Below, one piece after another: positions 40,300 through 51,819 of a stretch of DNA of 64,000 nucleotides. The DNA lies in contig OZ026833.1 of NCBI GenBank assembly GCA_964023205.1, positions 5,110,138-5,174,137 of the forward strand, in the 5' to 3' direction. Every line of letters begins with the position of its first letter. The stretch's first letter is position 1. The notes beneath the pieces are model-generated. The model saw nothing but the letters and a program-made list of their open reading frames with translations, did not search any database and had not been told where the DNA came from. The position numbers and the translations under genes are program-made. Source of the DNA: Lutraria lutraria. Lineage: Eukaryota; Mollusca; Bivalvia; Venerida; Mactridae.

Positions 40300-40500
40300 C
40301 TCAAAATGGAGCGGACAGATTTTGGAAAAAAAAAAAATTTATAGGCTTCCATGATTGAAAATGATTTACCGTGATATTTTTGAAAAACAATGACATTCTT
40401 TAGAGGTACGTGTATATTCCCTTTAAATTTACATTAAAGTCTGTGAGAGAAACCCATTTTTCAATTCCAATAAAAATGCAACAACACAGTATCAATATAA
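40300..40500 (+). repeat. Dispersed repeat, second copy of 10080-10290
   Basis: Same order of shared blocks as described for 10080-10290, with an A-rich expansion at 40328-40341. Confidence 0.55.
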
Positions 40501-40691
40501 TAGGACAAACCCATTTTAAAGAGCATTTTTACGAAGTGTTTATAATTAAGTCAGACAAAGTACATGTGTTTTGGGTCAAAATATACATGTAAAAGAATAA
40601 AAAATATTATCTCCGAATGATATTGCGGAATACAATGTTAAAAATATAAAATTAGTCAATGACCCGGTATCATGAAGGATACTGAGTGAAT

Positions 40692-40990
40692 AATATGTAT
40701 CTCGATAAGAAAGATATTAATAAAATAATGTGTATATCAGTAAGAAATATATTAATAAAAATAGTGTGTATCTCAGTAAAAATATATATAGATTAAAAAT
40801 AATGTGTATCTCAGTAAAAAATATACTGATAAAAATAATGTGTATCTCAGTAAGAAATACATTAATAAAAATAATGTGTATCTCAGTAAGAAATATATTG
40901 ATAAAAAACTAGTGTGTATCTCAGTAAGAAATATACTAATAAAAATAATGTGTACCTAAGTAAAAAAGGATATAAATATAAACAATCTGT
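40692..40990 (+). repeat. ~36-bp tandem repeat
   Basis: About eight copies of AATGTGTATCTCAGTAAGAA plus ATATATTAATAAAAAT. Confidence 0.85.
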
Positions 40991-42042
40991 ACCTCGGTAA
41001 GTATTTTTAAAACAATATTCATTTATTCAATAAGAAAGGATAGAACTATTAATAAAAATGCATCTCGGTAAGACAGGAACTAATTAAAAGTTATATGTTT
41101 CTCGGTTAATTTTAGCATTTATATAAAAAAAACTGTATATTTGAGATTCGTTAGTGCAAAACATACACATGTATCAAGCACCACCGTACCGTTCTATGTT
41201 TTGAAAAGTAGATAATATTAAGTATTTCATTATATGATTGTTCTCATGGTGTTTTATGATGTTATATGTAATGAAAACACTGTCATGTATAGCTTGTGCA
41301 ATATTTTCATAGTGTTGTTGGTCATAAATATTGATATGTGAATTAAATATTTTGTGTACATAAAACATTTGTTATCATTAAAACGAGCATACTTGCATAT
41401 GACTTACTAAGATTTCAAATTGTAGTAGTGTACAGGTACATTAATTGACAAAAAGATTAGGAAGGTAACTAACTGGATTTTAGGTATCAAGGTCTAATCT
41501 CCTGTTTCATGTTTATCTTTCTAATGGTATAAAGAAAGAACCATCAACTTACGATCTGTGTGTGAAAAAATACTTTAAATATTAGCTTCTAAATGCTAAA
41601 ACTATAATACTAAAATACAAACTAGGTGTATATATTCAAAAGGGGAGAGAATACATAGAGCCGAATTTCTAAACATCAACCGCATATTTGATAGCTGTTC
41701 AAGATAATCACTAAATACATATGGTTAATTATAATATACCAGACCAAGTGAGCTTTAAGTCTAATCGTCAACCGTATATTTGATAGACGAATACACTGGT
41801 TGATCATCAGATAAACTTTTGATATATCCCATCCAACATTTAGCTTTAACACCTGATTTCTTTGTGTAGTTCATTTTAAGTATTGTAAAATATGAGAATT
41901 AATTCGCTTACATGGATTCTTCCTAGAGAGAAGTTTTATAAGGTGAACGTATAGCAATTCGGCTCAATGTTATGAATTGATAATAAAGTCAGGGTACATG
42001 ATGAAACTATACAGCCAAGCTACTAGTATTAAGTTGTTCTTT
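40991..42042. other. Intergenic sequence between receptor and reductase
   Basis: AT-rich. The two genes converge here. No further gene is supported. Confidence 0.4.
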
Positions 42043-42048
42043 TTTATT
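42043..42048 (-). promoter_or_regulatory. Polyadenylation signal of the reductase gene
   Basis: TTTATT on the plus strand (AATAAA on the minus strand), 113 bp after the stop codon of the reductase. Confidence 0.5.
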
Positions 42049-42160
42049 AATTCAGTTAGAAACAAATTAACATGTGCATCTGTGTCATGACAATAACACA
42101 GAATGCGAATAACACTTTTTCACCTTGTTTCAAATAATGATTTTTATAATAACCAAAGTT

Positions 42161-42771
42161 TTAATTGGACGTAGGTGCTGGAGTAACTAACGGATCATTG
42201 TTCAAGCCGGCTAGGATGTTTCTTGCCGTAAGATCAGCCATAGAATTTCTTGCAACTGACGATGCGCTGCCTAAATGGGGAACAATCGTACAATTGGGCA
42301 AAGTCAGGAGTCGATGATTTGTAGGCAAGGGTTCGGGAGTTGTGACGTCGAGACCAGCAGCATAGATTTCTTTATTTACCAGGGCAGTGTAAAGCGCATC
42401 TTGGTCAACCAATGAACCGCGTGATACATTTATAAATATAGCAGAGGATTTCATCTTCTTGAAGGCCGTTGCATTGAGCAACAACTGGTTGCTGGGATTC
42501 ATAGAACAACATGCAATCACAAAATCAGATTCCTGTAATAGTTTATCAAACGATACATACTCCCCACCCACTTCCTTTGCTGTTTCCTTTTCTGATCTAC
42601 CACAATAAAGCAGACGTGCAGTATCAAAAGCTTTCAGTCTCTTAGCAACACCCAAGCCTATTCGGCCAAGACCCACAATACCAACACTAGATCCACGAAG
42701 TTCCTTGCCGCAAAGATATAGGGAATTGGCCCATGTCGATCCCCATTCACCATTTACAACAGACTGCATAC
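42161..42771 (-). CDS. GRHPR: Reductase exon 3 (terminal)
   Basis: Encodes the whole cofactor domain and C-terminus, from MQSVVNGEWGSTWANSLYLC to the stop. In-frame upstream codons as far as 42826 belong to the intron. Confidence 0.95.
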
Positions 42772-44212
42772 CTGTATTATAGCACAAAATTACAGACAAC
42801 AGAGTGTATAATTTATCATCATTCACAATACTAAGTACTATATTAAATGCTTAGATACGCACTTTTTACAACCGTTGTACAATATTTGAACACATGTTAA
42901 GCTATTAAACTATGCATTAATTGCACCACACTGCTCTAATTTCGAAGCCTTTTTGAGGGCACGGGTGCGGTCCAGTGGTTATAATTAGTGTGCTCCCCTT
43001 GTAACCCGGCGGTCCGGGTTCATATCACTGTCGCTGAAGGTCTTTGAAAAGGTTTGATCAAAGTGTTGATTTTCCTCCTTATGTGGGGGAACTGCCGACT
43101 TCTTGTGTTAACGTAAGTTAGGAACGGTAAAAATACAGTCCATGAAAGTTGGTAAGATGAAGCGGTCGCCGTATATTATTGAAATATTGTTTGAAAAACG
43201 GTGTCAAGCCCACTGCAATAATTACCTTCTTTGTAGCGACGTGCTGTGGCAAGAGTAAGGGCAATAGCTGCTTCAGCAACGGCATCAGTCAGTACATTTG
43301 GTGTATATCCGACCTTGACCTTACGTCGTGCACATTCTGCAAGGTCAAGGTGTTCCAAACCTACAGACTGGGTACCTATAACCTTCAGCTGAGGACCTAA
43401 AAATAATAAAACATATTTTATTCGAAATTTAAAAATAAACTGTAACTCAGACTTATAAATGCAGAAAAGTGTTTCACCATAAACATTAATGTGTCATTTC
43501 TGCGTCCGTGGTACAGTGGCTAGTCCGGGTTTGAATTCAGGTCACGTCAGATCATACCCTTGTTTGAAAACTGAAATATCGTTTAAAAAGGACGTTAAAC
43601 TGAAACAAACAAAACAGAAATCCTGTCACGATATATCGTAGCTTAAGTTACTACGATGCTATTATATAATCACGTGACTCGTGTGTGTATGTCTTGTACT
43701 GTAGGTTGTGTCAATGATATTGCAGCTAGAGTTATCCTGCACATGAAGTCGTGTCAGACTTGTGTATACGTCAGAATGGTTATGTACTGTGTACAAAATC
43801 ACGATACAAAACATCATCAAATCAAGTACTAGTAACATATTGTCATGTTGTACGCGATTATCTATGCATGGTTAAGCCTATGAACGTGCTTTGAATACAT
43901 CGTGATACTTCTTGATCTGATAATATTTAACGTGAAAAGTTTGTGAAATATGAACTTATCGGAATGAGCCTACGTAAATGCATAAAGTCATATACCTGCT
44001 GCATCGAGTACTTCCGCATTTATTTTCACCGGAAATGGTAAATAAATAGCATCTACTCCTCGTATTGAAGACAAAAACTCCTCCTTGGAAATCGCCATTG
44101 TTCCTCCTTTCTTTTCATCGTACATTGTGACGTCACATTTTTCCTGTAACATGCTAAACGCATGTTCAGGAATGCCTTGAGTTATGAATACTTTTGGTCG
44201 AGAACCCATCAT
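42161..44212 (-). CDS. GRHPR: Glyoxylate/hydroxypyruvate reductase, three exons, complete
   Basis: NAD(P)H-dependent 2-hydroxyacid dehydrogenase that reduces glyoxylate to glycolate and hydroxypyruvate to D-glycerate, removing glyoxylate that would become oxalate. Coding exons on the minus strand are 44212-43996, 43396-43226 and 42771-42161, all GT-AG, giving 332 residues (human GRHPR has 328). It starts MMGSRPKVFITQ. The Rossmann motif GLGRIG is at residues 163-168. The expected catalytic Arg, Glu and His are R247 (NVSRGSLVD), E276 (TTPEPLPTNH) and H295 (PHLGSAS). VGYTPNVLTDAVAE matches the family's VGYTPDVLTDTTAE. There is no C-terminal SKL-type peroxisome signal. The second Met could also be the start. 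Introns 1 and 2 each hold a SINE. Confidence 0.95.
42955..43218 (+). repeat. tRNA-derived SINE in reductase intron 2
   Basis: A box GTGCGGTCCAGTGGTTATAA, B box CGGGTTCATATCAC, body AACTGCCGACTTCTTGTGTT and GCGGTCGCCGTATATTATTG. The tail is TTTGAAAAACGGTGTCAAGC. It abuts the exon 2 donor. Confidence 0.75.
43226..43396 (-). CDS. GRHPR: Reductase exon 2
   Basis: Encodes PQLKVIGTQSVGLEHLDLAE and VKVGYTPNVLTDAVAEAAIA, which is the substrate-binding region. Donor GTAATT at 43225-43220 lies only a few bases from a SINE tail. Confidence 0.94.
43498..43618 (+). repeat. Short SINE copy in reductase intron 1
   Basis: Head GCGTCCGTGGTACAGTGGC, B box GGGTTTGAATTCAGG, tail AAAAGGACGTTAAACTGAAA followed by CAAACAAAACAG. 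The middle of the body is deleted. Confidence 0.7.
43619..43990. other. Reductase intron 1, remaining sequence
   Basis: Non-coding. No feature recognised. Confidence 0.35.
43996..44212 (-). CDS. GRHPR: Reductase exon 1
   Basis: ATG at 44212. Encodes KVFITQGIPEHAFSMLQEKC through INAEVLDAAG, matching the N-terminal strand and ILDAAG block. The donor GTATAT follows; the exon ends one base into a codon. Confidence 0.93.
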
Positions 44213-45199
44213 GAATGTGAACTTCTTAGCGGCGCTGGTAGTAGTTCCAATTTTCTTTTTTAATTTTTAAATGCAGACACTCGACATGCGTTAACCAAAT
44301 ATCTTTATAACACTGCACAGGTGACATACACGAAGATACTCAGATGTACTTAGTGTTTACTTAATGATACATTCATCGGTCACTATGTAAATGAAGAAAT
44401 GTCGCTTCACTGATAACGTTTTGTACATGTAATCTAGCCAAGGTTAGCTTCTTGAAAAAGCTAGTAAGTTATCAGTCTATAATTTAATGACGATATTTCA
44501 GTCACACTAATTAGAGTCCGATGCTTTTACCATCAACGGTTCTGTCTTATACTCATACACTGCTCGACGTATGGCTTTGAAAGTGGCGGCCAAGCGGCCT
44601 AAAGTTTGTGTCCAAGCGGCCTAAAATGTTAGATATTGAAACATATCGAATATATAAGGATGTGACATTCTACATAAAATATAACCTTTTAAAATGAAAT
44701 AAAAGTAAAATATCACTGCATCATAGCAGCCTAAAATATCAAACACCCAGAAATATATCAGAAATGCAGAATCACATAAGACCTGCTAGGCATCGGGTGA
44801 TTTCCTTTCAACTAACAGCTCTGAAAACTTGTAGGATAGATCACATCAAGTAACCTTTGTATATGGAATTTAGAGCAGACCAGGGCAAGCCGAGAAACTT
44901 CATAGACAACTGGACAAGTTCTATTAAGGGAAATCGGACCACAACTTCAAGAGTTACGGGCCTTTGGAATAGAAAATTTGCTATATTACAGCTTGTTTAC
45001 ATAATCGTATCTACACGGTTTGTTACACTCAGGCGCCTTCATTTATTCACCGATCCTAATCATATGAATTGAATTGAAATTATATGTAAATGCATATGAC
45101 CAAAATATTTTGGGCAAGTTCGATTAACAACTCAACATTAATACAAACTTGGACGGAATATTTAAAGTAAATGAACTTATAATATTTTAACTTCTTTCT
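44213..45199. other. Region upstream of reductase
   Basis: Would contain the reductase promoter, but no TATA box or other element can be assigned. Two CCAAGCGGCCTAAA repeats at 44589-44630. A 71-codon plus-strand frame at 44857 lacks recognisable similarity. Confidence 0.35.
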
Positions 45200-45425
45200 G
45201 CAGACGCCGCAGTTTTATTTGCGCATTCGCCCGAAACTCAATCAATGATAAACAACCTTTAACAATATTGTAATACATGGGACCTTAAAATTAACGTAAA
45301 TAACCAAAAAGCGATGGTATACGAACGTGGACGAGACATCCAGTGTGATATATAGTAATGAATAATACACGTGTCGAAGTCGTTACTTCATTTAAATGGC
45401 TTGGTACTCACCTATTTAATCAAAG
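45200..45425 (+). pseudogene. LINE reverse transcriptase remnant
   Basis: The plus-strand translation gives DAAVLFAHSPETQSMINNL, a stop, then QYCNTWDLKINVNNQKAMVY and, in another frame, TRVEVVTSFKWLGTHLF. The first block covers the catalytic (A/Y)DDAVL motif and the last is the YLG motif of LINE polymerases. Stops and a frameshift make it inactive. Confidence 0.8.
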
Positions 45426-46555
45426 CTCTGGGGGTTCTGCCATTGTTCGGAACTACAAAGCAGTCAAAAATTGAATTTCTTTGTTGGGTGAGTTTTGGAA
45501 AACGAACGATAGTTCGCACATGAATTTTGATGCAGACTTAAGTACTACGAACGCTTTTCTACACCCGCAACATCGAAGAAATACGTACACGCCAAAATAC
45601 GTATGTTTTCCGTATAAATCTCCGGAAAAAAACGCCAAAATGAGGCCAACATTTTTTTATTTTTTGTTTTACGGGAAATTTTTCAAAAAAATTGAGACGG
45701 GGGGGATAAATAAAAATGAAAATAAAAGCTTTAATTTGGAGCAGTCGAAAAAAAAAAAAAATAAAAGTGAAATTATTGGCGTTTTTTTTTTATTTTGACA
45801 GATCGCTCATTATAAACATAAAACAAGTGTATTTAGACTAGATTCACATGGGATTACAATAAATAAACAGATATTTACAAATCAGGCTATATCTCAAAGG
45901 GTAATAATATATACAGTGCTTGGACATATAAAACTATCCAATCAAAACCTGTTGACAGAACTTAATTGATACCCATCACTCCTGTGAAGTTTCATTCAAA
46001 TCTTGTCAAGTTTTGGAGATGTCATTATATTATATAAGTCTATAAAATACACAAAAGCTGATGAGAGCATGCCCAACTGACAGTATACATGGGAAGTTTA
46101 ACTGAATTCAAATTTGTCTAATCACTTTATTGAATCAAAGCTCTGAAGGTTCTGCTGTTGTTCGGAACTACAAAGCAGTCAAACGTTGAATTTCTTTGTA
46201 GGGTGGTGTATTGGGCTGGGTTTTGGAAACCGAACGATAGTTCATGCATGAATTTTGATGCAGACCAAGGTGCAACGCTTTTCTATACCCGTCATGCAAT
46301 TGTTAAAGTTGTTCCCGTTCCATGTACTTTCAGTACTTTGATTTATGTTTCCCAATCTGATCACCAAAAGTAGTTCAGCAATTTCTTTGTAGGGTGAGTT
46401 TTTGAATCCGAACGATAGTTCGCACATGAATTTGGATACAGACTTAATTACTACTAAGGCTTTTCTACACCCGCTATGCAGTTGTTAAAGTTGTTCTCGT
46501 TCCATGTGCTTTCAGTGCTTTGATTTATGATTCCCATCTGATCACCAAAAGTAGT
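45421..46555 (+). repeat. Triplicated ~170-bp block
   Basis: Three direct copies at about 45421-45570, 46133-46375 and 46380-46555. They share AATTTCTTTGTAGGGTG, AACGATAGTTCGCACATGAA and CGCTTTTCTACACCCG. The last two also share GATTTATG-TTCCCA-TCTG and ATCACCAAAAGTAGTTC. The first copy follows the LINE fragment, so the block may be LINE-derived. Confidence 0.7.
45640..45795. repeat. A/T-homopolymer-rich repeat, inverted copy at 48935-49095
   Basis: ATGAGGCCAACATTTTTTTA, TTTTTTGTTTTACGGGA and AAATAAAAATGAAAATAAAA match the reverse complement of 48935-49095 in the same order. Confidence 0.55.
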
Positions 46556-46885
46556 TCTGCAAATAGCGTAATATTATAAAGTCTACATTACCTGCCTATT
46601 TGTATACTCAACTGATGCAGAATGTATTATCTCATACATGAAGAAAAAGTTATACATTATAAGCATTAAATCAATCGATTACAATTTCCCAATGAACCGC
46701 TTTTTTAAATATCTGGTTGACACTCAGTTATCATTGCATCGTCAATGAATTCAATGATGATCGACTTCTATACGTTTACAAAAGAAGCTAGGAACCAGAC
46801 TAAATTAGCATATAAAGCACGAGGATTCCTTCTACGTCAGTCTTCCTTGAAATGTGTGTTCTGATAGTAAATATTGTAGTAATCC
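46550..46885 (+). mobile_element. 5' flank of the array-bearing dispersed element, without array
   Basis: Shares TAATATTATA-AGTCTACATT, ACCTGCCT-TTTGTATACTC, AAATATCTGGTTGAC, GAATTCAATGATGA and CTAGGAACCAGA with 49419-49740 over about 320 bp. It stops near the point where the TTGTG array starts in the other copy. Confidence 0.75.
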
Positions 46886-48169
46886 GAGGGATAGGATTGT
46901 TTAGATTTTTCTAGACTGTTTTGTATTGCTCGTTTACGATATAGCATAGCCATCTGATTTTGACTTATATGCACGTAATATTTGAATTTGTATTTATACC
47001 ATTGAACTGAAAAAAAATGAAACTATGTTCGTAGGCGGAAGTTTAAATTAATGGAAGCTGTTCGGTATGCAGGTTTTCAATGAAAACTGAGCGATTTCTG
47101 AAATGCGGTAATAACTTTATTGTTCGTACCGAACAACAAAAACACACTAAATTTACAAAAAAATGACATTTGAATGAAACCTGACAAGAAGGTGACCAAC
47201 TAGACAGCACTCACAAAATACTAAATACAGACACACAGAGATGGACAGATGGACAAGCTGAAAGAAGTATACCCATTCTTACAACTTTGTTAAGCGAGAT
47301 ATAAACTCATTTTTTTAATCAATAAATTCAGTAACAAGATATTTTTCAGATCAGTCTACATTAAAGACCACTTTAAAGAAGTTATTTAAAGAACTGTTTA
47401 TGTACTGTTGACTAGATTCACAAACTTATAAAAATGTATTTATAACCACTTAAATTCTCACCGACTCCTTAAGCTTACTAGCCCTACCACATTCTTTTTT
47501 GTTGTTTTTATCTTAAGTATTTGCTTACTTTCGTTTTCGCATGTCACGTATGCCAGATGCTTTGAATGGCTAAAGTTTTATTTGTATTTTAAAAACAAAC
47601 GTAAATAGGCCTATCACAATAAATATTAACAATGTTCCAAGTTAAATACGCTCATTTGTGCAAAGAAAAATGACGTTGTATACATGTGCATGCTAGTCCT
47701 ATGTGCATGCATGCATAAAAAGCCAAATAATAAGCAAAAAATACGGGGTGCCGTATTTGTAGTACATATAATGAGCATTTCCCTCTATTTTTTTTCAGCG
47801 CGTACAAAACTTCCAAAGTTTTGCCCACCGGAATTTTGATCGAAAAGCATGCGACTATCCGAAAATACTGCAACTTGTAATTGTGAATGCATTCCTTTTT
47901 CCCGCTGGTCGTATTTAATTCGTTTTTCAAAGCCTTAACCAAAGTAGAACTTTAAAAGAATCATGTGAAAAAGTTTGTTTTGTTGTTTATATCTTGAAAA
48001 TGTAAGAAATCGTCATTGTTGTAAATCTAAAAATAGACTCATTTTGTCTATCTAAAAATAGATTTAACTATTTTCAAGCTGCATGCACGTGAACTACTCG
48101 TATTAACATTGTTCAATACAAATAAACAAAACAACCTTTAAAACAGTACATCACTGTTTATCTACTGTC
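46886..48169. other. Intergenic, nothing recognised
   Basis: AT-rich. Short frames lack similarity. Confidence 0.35.
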
Positions 48170-48697
48170 CAGTTAGGATAATGTGATAGTGACGTTTCAT
48201 TTTATGTGTACACAAAAGTTTACAACCATTGTCTAAACAGGTAAAAATAGATTTATAAGAAATGAATATAGTATTATAGTTTAGCAATGAAATTGTAGAT
48301 GTCAAGTTGGCGCAGTTGGTAAAGCCTTTAAAATTGCTCTGGAGCGAAAGTTTCACCACGAGTTCGAACCCCATCGGTTGTCTCTTTTATCGTTTTCTTT
48401 TTCAACTTGCAAATGAATTGCCATACATAGGCAGATTTTTTATACTATTTTAGTTGTAAACTGTAAAGAAAAATAATGCATTCTTCATCATGTTTATTAT
48501 AGGTAAAACGATATTAAAAAAAAAAGATATTTTCAGAACAAATGTATCAACAGCCAACATCGTTACCAACTGCGCTACGCCGACAGTTGATATACATATC
48601 GAAATTTGTAAATCATACAGTCAGTTTACATGTCTACTGATAATTAGACAACGGTTTTACACCGCAAAAGTGGACTCGACTACAATTATCCTAACTG
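48170..48697. mobile_element. 528-bp inverted-repeat element whose arms contain tRNA-like promoters
   Basis: The ends CAGTTAGGATAAT (48170) and ATTATCCTAACTG (to 48697) are inverted. Both arms continue with TGT-AAAACC-TTGTCTAA-type sequence and a tRNA-like A box: GGCGCAGTTGGTAAAGCC at 48313 on the plus strand, and GCGTAGCGCAGTTGGTAACG at 48555-48585 on the minus strand. The left arm also keeps a B box (GAGTTCGAACCCC). No protein is encoded. Confidence 0.6.
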
Positions 48698-48934
48698 AGC
48701 AGTACCTGTGAACTTGTGAACCTGTGCAAGTTGTGACTGTCATTGTTTAGATTGTGTCTACCAGTAATCCTATATAAAGAATCAATACACACTTTGACCT
48801 AATTACGTACGTTGCATCTTCAGGACTGTATTTACATTTTGTAAGGAATCTTAAGTTTATTTGGTGTGTATTATTGACGATATTTAATGAATCTGAAGTT
48901 CTGGTAATACGTTTTCAAATAATTACAGTAAGCG

Positions 48935-49095
48935 CCATCGTTTTGTTTTATTTTTTTGTAGACGATTTTTTTCAAGACGGCGGATTTAAAAAAAATAAAA
49001 TTGATGACTTCTTGTTTTATTTTTATTTGATTTTGTGGAAAATTAGGGTCGGCGCTCCCGTAAAACAGAAAATAAAAAACTGTTGGCCTGATGAG
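48935..49095. repeat. A/T-rich repeat, inverted copy of 45640-45795
   Basis: See 45640-45795. The shared end reads CTGTTGGCCTGATGAG here. Confidence 0.5.
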
Positions 49096-49418
49096 TAAAA
49101 GCGTGAAATCTAGGGGACAGGTTTAACTCGATTTTCAAAAAAACGGCAATATTTCGTAGAAACTGAGCCTAAAACGTTGCCTTTAAGTTCGTTTTGAAAT
49201 AAAAAAAATGTGTTTGATAGGAAGAATAATTATTTAAGCGCCGACGGAATAAGTTTATTTGATCACAGGACTTCATTTGTCTTCTCAGTTGATCATTATT
49301 TCGGGACAGTGTGAGGTCGGAAAAACGACTCGTTGCATACTACATGTAGTACCTTGTATTTATTATGTGTATATTGGGGGCGTGTCAGACCAGATACGTC
49401 AGGCACTTGTGATCTGAA

Positions 49419-50833
49419 GTAGTTGAGCAATTAGCATAATATTATATAGTCTACATTACCTGCCTCTTTGTATACTCAACTTATGCAGAATGTAATACAT
49501 GTATGTTTTACATGAAGACATGCTCGAAGAAAAAGTTAAACGTTATAAGCATTAAATTAATCGATTAAAATTTGTTTAAATATCTGGTTGACTCACAGTT
49601 ACCATCGCATCATCCATGAATTCAATGATGACTTCTACACGTTTACAATACAAGCTAGGAACCAGAATAAATTAACATAAACAGCACGAGAATTATGACG
49701 TCATCATTCCTTGAAATGTGTGTACTGATAGTTAATATTGTTGTGTTGTGTTGTGTTGTGTTGTGATGTGTTGTGTTGTGTTGTGTTGTGTTGTGATGAG
49801 TTGTGATTAGTTGTGATGTGTTGTGTTGTGTTGTGTTGTGTTGTGGTGTGTTGTGTTGTGTTGTGATGTGTTGTGTTGTGATGTGTTCTGATGTGTTGTT
49901 AAGTGTTGTGATGTGATGTGTTGTGTTGTGTTGTGTTGTGATGTGTTGTGTTGTGATGTGTTGTATTGTGTTGTGATGTGTTGTATTGTGTTGTGATGTG
50001 TTGTGTTGTGATGTGTTGTGTTGTGATGTGTTGTGATGTGATGTTTTGTGTTGTGTTGTGATGTGATGTGATGTGTTGTGTTGTGTTGCGTTATGATGTG
50101 ATGTGTTGTGATGTGTTGTGTTGTGATGTGTTGTGTTGTGATGTGATGTGATGTGTTGTGTTGTGTTGTGATGTGTTGTGTTGTGATGTAATATGTTGTG
50201 TTGTGATGTGTTGTGTTGTGTTGTGTTGTGATGTGTTGTGATGTGATATGTTGTGTTGTGTTGTGTTGTGTTGTGATGTGTTGTGATGTGTTGTAATGTG
50301 ATGTGTTGTGATGTGTTGTGATGTGTTGTGTTGTGTATTTAAATTTATGTTTATAACTGAATGATCAGATATATGACCTTGTTCTATAGTTGAATGAGCA
50401 GAGTCATTGTATAAGGTGCTAGACATAAGGAAACAATCTAATCTTGTCTGCTTTACAGGATTTTTACGCCATGTGAATTTTTTTTCTAGACAAATTATAC
50501 TTATGGGTATTAGTTTATAGTGTCTATTACTAGTTTGGCTAATCTTGGCCATTTGATTGGCTAATGGTGATGACTGAATCTATTCATAGTTGATAGCTAA
50601 GTATTTCTCTATGGTGTTTAACCTGGATAAACTGTTGTGTGGCATAATATCTGCAATGCTGTTTGAAGCTCAATGTGCATGGTTGTATCATAGCAGATTA
50701 TGGTGAATTTGTCAACATTTAGGGTTTATTCTATTTGATTGATGTAGGGTATGATATTATCATGTGCTTGAGAACTATATACATGAATTTATTCATTTTG
50801 TCAAATACTTATGAATGTCAATATATGTGTATT
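49419..50833 (+). mobile_element. Dispersed element with central TTGTG satellite (most complete copy)
   Basis: 5' flank 49419-49740 (also at 46550-46885), central array 49741-50335, unique 50336-50482, then 3' flank 50483-50833 (also at 13315-13665). No protein is encoded. Flanks with a satellite core resemble non-autonomous Helentron/pearl-type elements of bivalves, but the termini have not been proven. Confidence 0.65.
49741..50335 (+). repeat. TTGTG/ATGTG pentanucleotide array, ~600 bp
   Basis: About 120 copies of TTGTG alternating irregularly with ATGTG. The strand is strikingly free of C (only a couple in 600 bp). The minus-strand frame translating as His/Thr/Gln/Asn repeats is an artefact. 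Confidence 0.97.
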
Positions 50834-51819
50834 TTGTATTATGTTATAGTTTTTCATGTTCAGTATAGTCTTCTCGCCAACAATCTTTAAGATCTAAATC
50901 TAAAATCATTTCAACTCTCCTACTATAATACATTTATTATTCATATGAAGTACATGAAGTGATTTCAAATTTTCAAATACTTTGATACAACACTACGCTT
51001 AAAATACACAACATTCGATCAGACTATCGGATGCAAACTAGCTGAAACTAAACCATATAAACTCCTCCTTCTAATTCAAATTTGAATTTCTGTAATAAAT
51101 TGCTTTGAACATATAAGAACCTAAATCTTTATACATTTTGAAATTTCTTATCTGGACTGATAAAAGAATCATCTTGCTTCATTCAGAATTTTTTTCAGTG
51201 ATTAAAACACCATTAAATATAAAATATTCTTTAAAATCTCTCCCTAAGCTAAAAACACCTTATAACAAGGGAAACTACCAACCAGCCCTTTTATACCCAT
51301 GTTGGGGATTTAATCTTATTGCCGAATCCTTCCGTATCATATTTCAGGTTTGGTGTAAGTCCACTTGATATATACTAACGGCACTGAAATACTATGTCAT
51401 AAAACATGTTTCTGAAACAGTATACCACAATGTACATGACAATAGAAAGATCCATCAAGGTCCGTTATTGTATGTTAATTGGTGAAACTTGATATACTTC
51501 AATAATACAGTCACGCTACCAAAGTTGCAGTAAATCAGTTTGGACTGAATGCCAGTCGTATCTGCGTATGAGATATTAAAGGTGTATTGTTATAAACTGC
51601 TGCTCACTCGTGAATAGGCGACTTTACATTGGAAACCGTCAGATGAGGTATGATAATGTGTTTCGTTAATGTGTGTTGTTAAATGTACTTGGTATTATCA
51701 TGATATTGAATTTAATTGTAAACGATGAGAGCTTTTTTATGAAGTGTGTGCTTACATCGGATATAACGTTTTCGAGCGCAGGTCGTTCTATATCCAGATT
51801 GAACAGTAGCAATGTTATA
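50834..51819. other. Intergenic, nothing recognised
   Basis: Short frames only; none resembles a known protein. Confidence 0.35.

Noticed and set aside
42772..42826. In-frame extension upstream of reductase exon 3 as coding sequence
   Set aside because: The acceptor before 42771 and the match GMQSVVNGEW to the family show that these codons are intronic.
48310..48375. Functional tRNA gene
   Set aside because: A and B boxes are present, but the acceptor and anticodon arms do not pair convincingly, and the sequence is inside an inverted-repeat element.
50091..50552. 153-codon minus-strand frame, His/Thr/Gln-rich
   Set aside because: It is the TTGTG array translated; no unique coding sequence.
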